Assembly (NCBI RefSeq): GCF_013267195.1
Contig: NZ_CP053941.1
Location: 124,001 to 188,000, forward strand
Length of the DNA: 64,000 bases
Reading direction: 5' to 3'
From: Halorubrum salinarum
Lineage (GTDB): Archaea > Halobacteriota > Halobacteria > Halobacteriales > Haloferacaceae
Shown here: one piece after another, positions 34,649-42,357 of the stretch
How the letters are laid out: each line of letters starts with the position of its first letter
How positions within the stretch are numbered: the first letter of the stretch is position 1
Notes under the pieces: model-generated
The model's database searches: none
What the model saw: the letters and a program-made list of their open reading frames with translations, nothing else
Told to the model about the DNA's origin: nothing
Program-made: the position numbers and the translations under genes

Positions 34649-36444
34649 AGCTGGTCCTCCGCGGCCGCGAACTTCCCGTTCGCGCCGCCGCTCGGCACCA
34701 TCGGCAGGACGTTCTCCTCGGGGTCGACGTGGAAGTCGATCACGGCCGGCCCCTCGTAGTCGAGCGCCTCCTCGACCGCGGGCGCGACCTCGTCGTAGTC
34801 GTCGACGCGCAGCCCGAGGGCGCCGAACGCCTCCGCGAGCTTGTCGAACTCGGGCATCCAGGTGTAGTCGGACGCCATGTGGCGCCCCTCGTAGAAGGCG
34901 TCCTGCCACTGGCGCACCATGCCGATGTACTCGTTGTTCAGCACGGCGATGGTGACGTCTAACTCCTCGCGGACCGCGACCGACAGCTCCTGCATCGTCA
35001 TCAGGAAGGAGCCGTCGCCGTCGAAACACACCACGTCGCGGTCCTCCTCGCCCATCGTGTCGGCGGCGACGCGCGCGCCGACCGCGGCGGGCACGCCGTA
35101 CCCCATCGTGCCGAGGCCGTGCGAGGAGACCCACGTGCGGGGCTCCGTGTACGTCCAGAACTGCGAGGCCCACATCTGGTGTTGCCCGACGCCGGTCGTC
35201 ACGATGGTGTCGTCGTCGGTCGCCTCGTCGAACGCCTCGACGACGAACTGCGGCTTCAGCGGCTCGTCGTCCGGCGTCGCGTACGTGAGCGGGTACGTCT
35301 CCTTCCACTCCTCGCAGCGGTCGCGCCACGCGGCGGCGTCGGGCGCCTCGCGGACCGCCGCCGTCAGCTGGTCCAGCACGCGCCCGGCGTCGCCGATCAG
35401 CGGGTAGTCGGCGTGGACGTTCTTGCTGATCTCCGCGGGGTCGATGTCGACGTGGATGACCTCGGCCTCGGGCGCGAACGTGTCGATGCCGCCCGTGAGG
35501 CGGTCGTCGAACCGCGTGCCGACCGCGATCAGGCAGTCGGTGTGGGTGATCGCGAGGTTCGCGTAGCCGGTGCCGTGCATCCCCGCCCACGAGAGGCAGA
35601 GGTCGTCGTCCTCGGGGAACGAGCCGATGCCGGGCATCGTCGTGGTCACGGGGATGCCGTAGCTCCGGGCGAAGGTCCGCGCCTCGTCGCTCGCGTCGGC
35701 CTTGATGACGCCCCCGCCGAACAGGCAGACGGGGCGCTCGGCGGCCTCGATGGCGCGCGCGGCCTCCTCGACCGCGTCGGCGTCGGCGTTCGGGTCGGGG
35801 TCGGTGCCGGCCGGCGGCGTCGCCGGCCCGGGCGTCCGGTCCGTCTCGTCCTGCGTCACGTCCTTCGGGAGGTCGACGAGGGTCGGCCCCGGGCGTCCGG
35901 CCCGCGACAGCTCGAACGCCTCGCCGACGGTGTCGCCGACGGTGTCCGCGCCGCCCGCGAAGTAGTTGTGCTTCGTGATGGGGCGGGTGACCCCGACCGT
36001 GTCCGTCTCCTGGAACGCGTCGTTCCCGACGAACTCCGTCGGGACCTGGCCGGTCAGCGCGACCATCGCGTCGGAGTCCATGTCGGCGTCGGCGATGCCG
36101 GTGACGAGGTTCGTCGCGCCCGGGCCGGACGTGGCCATACAGAGGCCCGGCTCGCCGGCGACGACGCCGTACGCGTCGGCGGCGTGGGCCGCGCCCTGCT
36201 CGTGGGCCATCGTCACGTGCCGGATCGACGAGTCGTACAGGGCGTCGTAGACGGGCATGATCGCGCCGCCCTGGACGCCGAAGGCGGTCTTCGCGCCCGC
36301 GGCCTCGAGGGCGGCGACGACCGACTCGGCGCCGGTCGAGACGGCACCCGCGGCCGGTCCGTCGTCCGGGTCGGTCGGTTCCTCGGTCGCGCCGTCGTCC
36401 GACTCGTCGGCGTCGGATCGCGGCTGTGCTGCTGTGTCGCTCAT
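34645..36444 (-). CDS. ilvB: Acetolactate synthase catalytic (large) subunit
   Basis: 599 residues of the thiamine-diphosphate enzyme family. The catalytic Glu sits in MAHEQGAAHAADAYG (near 75), and the metal/diphosphate site is GDGSFLMTMQELSVAV with NNEYIG (about 467-495). It makes acetolactate or acetohydroxybutyrate, the first step of valine/leucine and isoleucine synthesis. An acidic 45-residue N-terminus precedes the PYR domain. The long leader upstream (to about 36695) carries a leader peptide and hairpin. Confidence 0.96.
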   Translation of the reverse strand: MSDTAAQPRSDADESDDGATEEPTDPDDGPAAGAVSTGAESVVAALEAAGAKTAFGVQGGAIMPVYDALYDSSIRHVTMAHEQGAAHAADAYGVVAGEPGLCMATSGPGATNLVTGIADADMDSDAMVALTGQVPTEFVGNDAFQETDTVGVTRPITKHNYFAGGADTVGDTVGEAFELSRAGRPGPTLVDLPKDVTQDETDRTPGPATPPAGTDPDPNADADAVEEAARAIEAAERPVCLFGGGVIKADASDEARTFARSYGIPVTTTMPGIGSFPEDDDLCLSWAGMHGTGYANLAITHTDCLIAVGTRFDDRLTGGIDTFAPEAEVIHVDIDPAEISKNVHADYPLIGDAGRVLDQLTAAVREAPDAAAWRDRCEEWKETYPLTYATPDDEPLKPQFVVEAFDEATDDDTIVTTGVGQHQMWASQFWTYTEPRTWVSSHGLGTMGYGVPAAVGARVAADTMGEEDRDVVCFDGDGSFLMTMQELSVAVREELDVTIAVLNNEYIGMVRQWQDAFYEGRHMASDYTWMPEFDKLAEAFGALGLRVDDYDEVAPAVEEALDYEGPAVIDFHVDPEENVLPMVPSGGANGKFAAAEDQL

Positions 36445-36470
36445 TGTCGTGGTGGTGTGCGGTGTGGCAT
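36441..36470 (-). CDS. Nine-codon mini-ORF overlapping the ilvB start
   Basis: The frame MPHRTPPRQ ends in a TGA whose preceding A and T make an ATGA overlap with the ilvB ATG. It lies in the ilvB leader. Whether it is translated is unknown; it could couple ribosome arrival to ilvB initiation. Its Pro and His codons are not branched-chain codons. Confidence 0.25.
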   Translation of the reverse strand: MPHRTPPRQ

Positions 36471-36611
36471 CTGGCGGGTTGTCGTGTCGGTCGCTGCGAA
36501 CGCGGGGCGGCCGGGGGCGGCCTCGACCCGTCGAACGCGGCACTCCGGGGCTCGAGAACGGTCCGGCCACCGGCGTTCGGCGGTGCGTCGCGTCGGTGAG
36601 GAAGGGGTAGT

Positions 36612-36631
36612 GTAGGGGGTCAGACCCCTAC
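36612..36631 (-). other. Hairpin after the ilvB leader peptide Ile codons
   Basis: On the transcript the arms GTAGGGG (36631-36625) and CCCCTAC (36618-36612) pair perfectly over 7 bases around a 6-base loop. The left arm is exactly the leader codons GTA and GGG and the first base of GTC, and the leader stop codon lies in the loop. A ribosome waiting at the two ATC codons just before would cover the left arm and keep the hairpin open. No T-run follows, so a simple intrinsic terminator is not supported. Confidence 0.65.
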
Positions 36632-36694
36632 GATGATCGGCGCGACGGCTCCCGGGACGCTCGCGTGCGCCGCGGCCGTGGAACGCCGTCGCAT
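36620..36694 (-). CDS. Leader peptide of the ilvB operon (candidate attenuator)
   Basis: A 24-codon ORF whose last residues are Ala-Pro-Ile-Ile-Val-Gly-Val, i.e. codons ATC ATC GTA GGG GTC before TGA. In all it has two Ile and four Val codons. A TATA-like box lies 26-31 bases upstream of the ATG, which suits a leaderless start. It precedes the acetolactate synthase operon, whose end products are valine, leucine and isoleucine, and its 3' codons form one arm of a hairpin. Translation is inferred, not shown. Confidence 0.55.
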   Translation of the reverse strand: MRRRSTAAAHASVPGAVAPIIVGV

Positions 36695-36832
36695 CTCGCC
36701 CGAGACAACGCGGCCGGGGTATAAATTCCTGTCGGGGGACGCGGCGCCGGGCGGCGCACGGCCCCTCGGTCGGGTGCTCCCGCGACCGCCCTCGCGGTCG
36801 CTCGGGGGGCGCTCCGGTCGGGGCGGGGTCCA

Positions 36833-38054
36833 TCAGACCCGGACCTCCTCCTCGCGCGTGACGCCCGCCTCCTCGGCGAACCGCTCGACGTCGCCGGCGG
36901 TCACCTGCCGCTTGCCGGCGCCGTACTCCTTGACCCGCTTGGTTATCTTCCGGACCTCGCTGTCCGTGGGGTCGAAGCCGGCCTCCACCAGGTGCTTGCG
37001 CACGCTGTGCGTGCCGGTGTGTTTGCCCAGCACGAACTCGCGCTCCGCGCCCACCATCTCCGGGGTCATCACGCCGGTCTCGAACGTGTCGGCGTTCTCG
37101 ATGACGCCCGCGGCGTGGATGCCGGACTCGTGGGCGAACGCGTTCCGCCCGGTGATCGGCTTGTTCGCCGGCACCGGGATGTCCGAGGCCTCCTCGACGA
37201 TCCGAGCCAGCTTGGTGATCTGGGTCGTGTCGATGCCCGTGTCGACGCCGTACACCGACTCGACGGCCATGACGACCTCCTCGTAGGCGGCGTTGCCGGC
37301 GCGCTCGCCGATCCCGTTGACCGACACCTGCGCCTGCTCCGCGCCGTTCTCGAAGCCCGTGACTGCGTTCGCGGCGGCCATGCCGAAGTCGTCGTGCGTG
37401 TGGACGTCGACGCGCGCGTCGGTCGCCTCCACGACGGCGTTGACCGTCTCGCCGAAGCTGGTCGGCATCCCCACGCCGCAGGTGTCGGGGATGTTGATCC
37501 AGTCGGTGCCGGCGTCGGAGACGGCCTCGACGATGTCGATCAGGTACTCCGGGTCCGTCCGGGTGGCGTCCATCGGCGAGAACATACACTCGACGCCGGC
37601 GTCTTTCACCTGCTCGACGGCGTCGACCGCTCGCCCCTTCGCCTCCTCGCGGGTCGCGTGCATCGAGTCCTCCAGCTGAACGTCGCTGGTGGAGACGAAC
37701 ACGTGGACCATCTCGACGCCGGAGTCGATGGCGGCCTCGATGTCGCCCTCGACGACCCGCGCCAGCCCGCAGACGGTGGTGTCCGTCGCGGCGGCGATGT
37801 CGCTGACGGCCTCGAACTCCGCGTCCGAGTTGACCGGGAACCCCGCCTCGATGACGTGGGTGTTCATGTCGTCCAGCGTCGCCGCTATGCGGCGTTTCTC
37901 ATCGTAGCTGAACGACGTACGTGGTGACTGTTCTCCGTCTCGCAGGGTCGTGTCGAAGATCCGTACCGGACCTATGTCGACGTTAGAAGCTATCGTGCCC
38001 TGGAAGAACTCGATCCGCCGGGGTGTCCGACGAAGCCTCCGTGATGTCTGTCAT
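36833..38054 (-). CDS. leuA: 2-isopropylmalate (or citramalate) synthase with a 5' frameshift
   Basis: About 407 codons in two frames. The main frame (36833-37867 from ATG, MNTHVIEAGFPVNSD onward) lacks the catalytic N-terminus. Conserved coding continues upstream to about 38010, as EFFQGT and RIFDTTLRDGEQSP, the first strand of the DRE-TIM barrel, but has no start codon in that frame. A good start, ATG 38054 (MTDITEASSDTPAD), with gttaagtac 22 bases upstream, lies in the frame one base off and stops at 37983. Loss of one CGAGT from a tandem pair at 38008-38012 would explain the shift exactly. No C-terminal allosteric domain is present. Confidence 0.75.
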
Positions 38055-38428
38055 CGACTCACGACAAGACAGTCGGGTACTTAACCGTTTGGACGATCGC
38101 AAAATCGGAGCGGACCGGAAGTTCGGCGCGCCGCGAGGGGAACCGAGAGAATCGCATGACAGCACCGGCATCAATACACCTTAAGGAGATTATACACACA
38201 CCGGTGATTGATGACCTATTCCGATCCGGAAGCCGGTTAATAAGCCGAATCGACGTTCGTTTCCTTCGATCCGCGGCCGGCGCGCGGTGGGAACGCGCGG
38301 CGCGGCACGCGGTGGCACGGGACGACGGGAGGCGGCGGGCAGCGCGCGGCGCCGCGGATCGGTGAGCGGCGCCGCGTATCGGCGCGCGCCGCCCGCCGGT
38401 GCCCGTCGGGGGTCGCTGCGGTCCGCCC
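38055..38428. other. Intergenic region between leuA and the sulfonate-type transporter genes
   Basis: 374 bases. The leuA promoter (gttaagtac, 38077-38085, minus strand) is at the left. The middle, 38165-38250, is unusually AT-rich and holds a near-perfect inverted repeat (38170-38180 with 38203-38212). The right part, 38260-38428, is extremely GC-rich and includes the sequence downstream of the transporter ATPase gene. A plus-strand 69-codon frame (38156-38365) looks non-coding. Confidence 0.5.
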
Positions 38429-39229
38429 TCACCGACCGAGCGCCGCCGTCACCTCGCGCCGGAGCGCGACCAAGTCGGCGTCCGCCCGGTCGCGGGGGCG
38501 GTCGATGTCCACGTCGACGACCGACTCGACCGTGCCGGGCTGGCCGCCGAGGACGGCGACGCGGTCCGCGAGGTAGACGGCCTCCTCGACGTCGTGGGTG
38601 ACGAGGACGACGGTCGTCCCCCGCTCCGCCCACACGTCGAGCAGGTGGTCCTGCTGGTCGGCCTTCGTCAACCGGTCGAGCGCCGAGAACGGCTCGTCGA
38701 GCAGCAGCACGGACGGGTCGTAGGCGAGGCCCCGGGCGAGCGCGACGCGCTGGGCCATGCCGCCGGAGAGTTCGCCCGGGCGGCTCTCGGCGAAGCCGTC
38801 GAGCCCGACCGTCTCGATCAGGTCGTTGACGCGCCCGCGGGCCGCCTCGGTGTCGGGGTCCACGTCCGCCGGGAGCCCGACCGCGACGTTCTCGCGCACG
38901 TCCGCCCAGTCGAGCAGCCGCGGCTCCTGGAACACCATCCCCACGGCGTCGCTGCCGCCGTCGCGCACGTCCGTCCCGTCGACCGTGACGCGCCCCTCGA
39001 ACGCCGGTTCGAGCCCGGAGAGCACGCGGAGCAGCGTCGACTTGCCGCAGCCCGACGGGCCGACGACGGCGACGAACTCCCCGTCCGCGACCGCGAGGTC
39101 GACCCCGTCGAGCGCGACGGTGTCGTCGTACCGCTTGCGGAGACCGTCGACCGCGAGCACGGGGTCCGCGTCCGAGGGCGCGGCGTCGGCGGTCGGCGGC
39201 GCGGCGTCGGCGTCAGCGTCCGACGACAC
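38429..39229 (-). CDS. ABC transporter ATP-binding protein, nitrate/sulfonate/taurine type
   Basis: 266 residues with an acidic 22-residue N-terminus. Walker A GPSGCGKST (about 58-66), the Q-loop FQEPRLLDWADVREN, signature LSGGMAQRVALARGL (about 153) and Walker B VLLLDEPFSALD (about 173) are intact. The DWADVREN region is typical of the SsuB/TauB group. It powers the permease encoded immediately upstream, which its start overlaps by 17 bases. Confidence 0.92.
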   Translation of the reverse strand: MSSDADADAAPPTADAAPSDADPVLAVDGLRKRYDDTVALDGVDLAVADGEFVAVVGPSGCGKSTLLRVLSGLEPAFEGRVTVDGTDVRDGGSDAVGMVFQEPRLLDWADVRENVAVGLPADVDPDTEAARGRVNDLIETVGLDGFAESRPGELSGGMAQRVALARGLAYDPSVLLLDEPFSALDRLTKADQQDHLLDVWAERGTTVVLVTHDVEEAVYLADRVAVLGGQPGTVESVVDVDIDRPRDRADADLVALRREVTAALGR

Positions 39230-40064
39230 GGTCTCTCACCTCCTTCACCGCGAGGTCCGAGCAGTTGCCGAGGAACGCGAAGAGCAGGATCGACCCGACG
39301 ATGATGTCGGGCCGCGCGAGGGTCCGCCCGTCGCTCAGCAGGAACCCGATCCCCTGGCTCGCCGCGATCAGCTCGGCGGCGACCACGAACATCCACGCCA
39401 GCCCGACGCCGCCGCGGATCCCGACGAGCAGGTCCGGGAGCGCGGCCGGGAACACGACCCGCCGCAGCGACTCGACGCGGCCGAGGTCGTACACCTCGGC
39501 GACCTCCAGCAGCTCCTCGTCGACCGCGGCGATGCCGGTCGAGAGGTTGAGGTACACCGGGAAGAACGCGCCGACGGCGATGAGCAGCACCTTCGCGGTC
39601 TCGCCGATGCCGAACCAGAGGAGGAACAGCGGCACCCACGCCAGCGACGGGATGTTCTTCAGGCTCTGTAACAGCGGGTCGAGCAGGTCGCTCGCGGTCC
39701 GCGAGAGCCCGGTCGCGGTCCCGAACAGAATTCCGACGGCGATCCCGAGGCCGGCGCCGAGGACGACGCGCTGAACCGTGATCGCGACGTGATCCCACAG
39801 CTCGCCCGAGGCCGCCATCCCCCAGAGCGTCTCCGCCACCCGCAGCGGCGCCGGCAGCTGATGGGCCGCGAAGACCCCGGTCGCGACCGCGACGTGCCAG
39901 ACGACGACGAGCGCGGCGGGAACGAGCAGCCCGAGCAGCGGCCGGAGCCGGCTCGCGGCGGGGAGCGGGACCGGTCCGAGACCGCGCGACTCGGCGCTCC
40001 GGGCCGACCCGTCCCCGTCCGATCCGCGGCGGGCCTCGGACTCGTGACGGGTGTCCGCGGCCAT
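39213..40064 (-). CDS. ABC transporter permease, nitrate/sulfonate/taurine type
   Basis: 283 residues with about six membrane helices after a charged, disordered-looking first 40 residues. The cytoplasmic EAA-type loop reads EVYDLGRVESLRRVVFPAALPDLLVGIRGG near 205-234 and couples to the ATPase. It belongs to the SsuC/TauC group. It is preceded by the binding-protein gene with only 1 base between them. Confidence 0.9.
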   Translation of the reverse strand: MAADTRHESEARRGSDGDGSARSAESRGLGPVPLPAASRLRPLLGLLVPAALVVVWHVAVATGVFAAHQLPAPLRVAETLWGMAASGELWDHVAITVQRVVLGAGLGIAVGILFGTATGLSRTASDLLDPLLQSLKNIPSLAWVPLFLLWFGIGETAKVLLIAVGAFFPVYLNLSTGIAAVDEELLEVAEVYDLGRVESLRRVVFPAALPDLLVGIRGGVGLAWMFVVAAELIAASQGIGFLLSDGRTLARPDIIVGSILLFAFLGNCSDLAVKEVRDRVVGR

Positions 40065-40065
40065 C

Positions 40066-41043
40066 TCAGACGACCTCGGTCGCGAACTCGGAGTCGATCA
40101 GCTCGTCGACGGTGCCGGCGGGGTCGGCGTCGTCGGTCACGAGCCCCTCGCGTTCGAGGATCGGCGAGAGGTCCGAGAGCAGTTCGCGGTGCGGCTCGCC
40201 CGGGACGGGCTCGGAGAGGTCGGTCCGCCGGGTGAACACGCGCTCCGCGACCGGCGCCGACATCTCGGAGGCGTCCGCGAGGATCCCCGCGGTCGCCTCG
40301 GGGTTCTCGATCGCCCACTCGCGGCCGCGCTCGTAGGCCTCGAGGACGCGGCGCGCCTGCTCCGTGCGGTCCGCGAGGAACCCGTCGAGGAAGTTCAGGA
40401 AGCCGTAGGTGTTGTACCGCGGCTCGCGGAAGAACAGCTCGGCCCCGTCGTGTTCGAGCTCGAGCTCGGCCATGTGCGGGTCGAGCCCGGCCCACGCGTC
40501 CACGTCGCCCCGGACCAGCGCGGACTGCCCCTCCGGGTGCTGGAGGTTGACGACCTCGACGTCGTCCTCGCTCAGCCCGGCGTCGCCGAGCGCCTGCAGC
40601 AGGAAGAAGTACGGGTCAGTCCCGCGGGTCGCGGCGACCCGCTTCCCCTCCAGGTCCGCGACCGACTCGATGCCGGTCTCCTGGAAGGTGACGAGCGCCG
40701 TCCACTCGGGCTCCGAGTAGACGTACGGCGTCGTGATCGGCACGCCGTTCGTGCGCGCCATCAGCGCCGCGATGCCGGCGGTCGAGGAGACGTCGGCCTC
40801 GCCGCTCTGCGCGTACTCGTTCGCCTGGTTGCTGCCGAGGCTCAACACCCACTCGACGTCGGTGCCGGTGTCCGCGAACGCCGCCTCGAGCCAGCCCTTC
40901 TCGCGCAGCACGAGGCTGACCGGATTATAGTACGCGTAGTCGACCGTCACCGTCCCCGAGCCGCTCCCGCCCCCGACGCAGCCGGCGACGAGCGAGCCGC
41001 CGATCGCCGCGCCGGTACCGCGCAAGAACTGTCTTCGCTCCAT
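40066..41043 (-). CDS. ABC transporter substrate-binding lipoprotein (SsuA/NMT1-like)
   Basis: 325 residues. The start MERRQFLRGTG carries a twin-arginine signal, and the lipobox VAGC puts the lipid on about Cys22. The mature part is the NMT1/ThiY-like bilobed fold (VTVDYAYYNPVSLVL, KRVAATRGTDPYFFLLQALGDAGL). The true ligand may be an alkylsulfonate, nitrate, or pyrimidine; sequence does not decide. A tttatg box at 41070-41075 supports this start over the frame extension to 41067. Confidence 0.88.
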   Translation of the reverse strand: MERRQFLRGTGAAIGGSLVAGCVGGGSGSGTVTVDYAYYNPVSLVLREKGWLEAAFADTGTDVEWVLSLGSNQANEYAQSGEADVSSTAGIAALMARTNGVPITTPYVYSEPEWTALVTFQETGIESVADLEGKRVAATRGTDPYFFLLQALGDAGLSEDDVEVVNLQHPEGQSALVRGDVDAWAGLDPHMAELELEHDGAELFFREPRYNTYGFLNFLDGFLADRTEQARRVLEAYERGREWAIENPEATAGILADASEMSAPVAERVFTRRTDLSEPVPGEPHRELLSDLSPILEREGLVTDDADPAGTVDELIDSEFATEVV

Positions 41044-41333
41044 CGTGACTCCTCGTACCGGTGCCACTCATAAACCGATATGGCTATTGAGAATATTCGG
41101 CTACGGCTATGATGCTCCTAAGTTATTTATTTTCATCAGTGACGACGGTTCACACGCGAACAGAACGCGGCGTCGACCGCGCTGTCGCCCGGACGCGCGG
41201 TTCGATCGCGGTCGCCCGCACGGTCGAAGGCGTTCGGCTCGCGTTCGGGGTACCGGATCATGTTGCTGACTCCTCACGAGGTCCGGTCTCGGCCGCGAGG
41301 GGCGCCGACTGAGGAAGAAGAGTTCCTCCGCGA

Positions 41334-41612
41334 TTACATCCCCATGTCGGCGGCGGCGTCCGGAATCGGGAGATCCGGGACGGCGACGCCGAGGAGTTCG
41401 GCGGCGTGGTCGAGCGCCATGTCGAACCCGTAGTACCGCTCCAGTTCGTCGCCGTCGGGGCCGGGCCGGACCTTCAGCATGGCGTACCCCTCGACGTTCT
41501 GCGCGACGGTCGCCTCGCGGCCGTCCCGCGAGAAGGTGAGCCGTCGTTCGCCGCCCGTCTCCTCGTACCGCGCCTCGACGCCGTTCGCCGACGCGGCCTC
41601 CGTGTCGGTCAT
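41334..41612 (-). CDS. DUF7111-type haloarchaeal protein
   Basis: 92 residues starting MTDTEAASANGVEARYEETGG. VAQNVEGYAMLKVRPGPDG and ERYYGFDMALDHAAELLG are conserved features of this haloarchaeal family of unknown function. It is soluble and acidic, and ends in ADMGM. The 290-base gap between it and the transporter operon shows no other gene I can support. Confidence 0.75.
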   Translation of the reverse strand: MTDTEAASANGVEARYEETGGERRLTFSRDGREATVAQNVEGYAMLKVRPGPDGDELERYYGFDMALDHAAELLGVAVPDLPIPDAAADMGM

Positions 41613-41652
41613 ACCCGCGATACGGGCCGGACCCTGTCGAACCTGTCGGTCG

Positions 41653-42195
41653 TTAGCGGGGGTCCCACCCGTGGAACTCGGTCCCGGGCTCCAGTTCGAG
41701 GTCGAACGCGTCGATCATCCCGCCGAGCGCGTCGTACCCCCGCGCGGTCGCGGCGATGCCGACGATCGCCTCGTCGTCGTACAGCGCCGCGACCTCGTCG
41801 TGCGCGACCGCGTCGACCTCGCCGCGGACGACCGCGAGTGCGTACTCGATCAGGGTCGTCTCATCGTCGCCGAAGGGGGCGGTGTCACCGCGCCCGAGCG
41901 CCGCGATCTCGTCGTCGCCGATCCCCACCCCGCGGGCGATGTTGACGTGCTGGTGCCACTCGTAGCGGTTGCCGACCTCGCTCGCGACCGCCAGGATGAC
42001 GAGCTCGCGCTCCCGTTCAGTGAGCCCGCTGTCGGTCCACAGCGACCCGAGGAACGACCGCAGCCCCGCCAACACCTCGGGGTTGTTGCCGACCGACTGG
42101 TACACGTGGAGCGGTTTCCCCTGGAGCGACGACTCCAGGAGGTCCTCGTACTCGTCCGGCACGTCCGCCGCCTCGGCGTAGGGAACGCGGGCCAT
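41653..42195 (-). CDS. Carboxymuconolactone decarboxylase-like (AhpD-fold) protein
   Basis: 180 residues. LTERERELVILAVASEVGNRYEWHQHVNIARGVGIGDDEIAAL (key EWHQHV near 80-85) is the CMD helix-turn signature, but with the Glu/His layout in place of the AhpD Cys pair. So peroxidase-reducing activity is unlikely and a decarboxylase or hydrolase-type role is possible. It is transcribed divergently from menA. Confidence 0.82.
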   Translation of the reverse strand: MARVPYAEAADVPDEYEDLLESSLQGKPLHVYQSVGNNPEVLAGLRSFLGSLWTDSGLTERERELVILAVASEVGNRYEWHQHVNIARGVGIGDDEIAALGRGDTAPFGDDETTLIEYALAVVRGEVDAVAHDEVAALYDDEAIVGIAATARGYDALGGMIDAFDLELEPGTEFHGWDPR

Positions 42196-42357
42196 AGCGA
42201 GCGGTCGCGCCCGGGCGGCATAGGTGTACGCGACTCGGTATCGTTCGCCGCGAAGGGCGGGGGAGCGAGTCGATCGCCGTCGGCCGACCGCTCTCGGGGC
42301 GGGCGGCGGCGATCCGCGATGGCAAGGTTAAGGGACGCCACGCACCAACTGGCGGCA

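Larger units (their letters stand above)
36445..36832 (-). promoter_or_regulatory. Long leader and control region of the ilvB-leuB operon
   Basis: 388 bases between the leuA stop and ilvB. A TATA-like tttata (minus strand, 36720-36725) lies 26-31 bases before the ATG of a 24-codon leader ORF, so transcription probably starts about 36694-36700. Roughly 250 nucleotides then separate the start site from ilvB. They contain the leader ORF, the hairpin and the mini-ORF at 36441-36470. The rest (36726-36832) is GC-rich and I see no further gene in it. Confidence 0.65.

Noticed and set aside
36612-36631. Simple intrinsic terminator of leuA
   Set aside because: leuA ends 200 bases upstream on the transcript, a promoter and leader ORF lie between, and no T-run follows the hairpin.
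36833-37867. Treating the ATG at 37867 as the true start of leuA
   Set aside because: It would remove the first barrel strand with the conserved DTTLRDGEQSP motif that is still readable upstream, so the upstream coding is real and the gene is frameshifted instead.
38156-38365. 69-codon plus-strand ORF between leuA and the transporter genes
   Set aside because: The start looks plausible, but the second half is an Arg/Ala run from extreme GC sequence and no TATA box is at the right distance.
41109-41312. 67-codon plus-strand ORF upstream of the transporter operon
   Set aside because: No recognisable family and poor codon character; the AT-rich part is better explained as the divergent promoter of the binding-protein gene.
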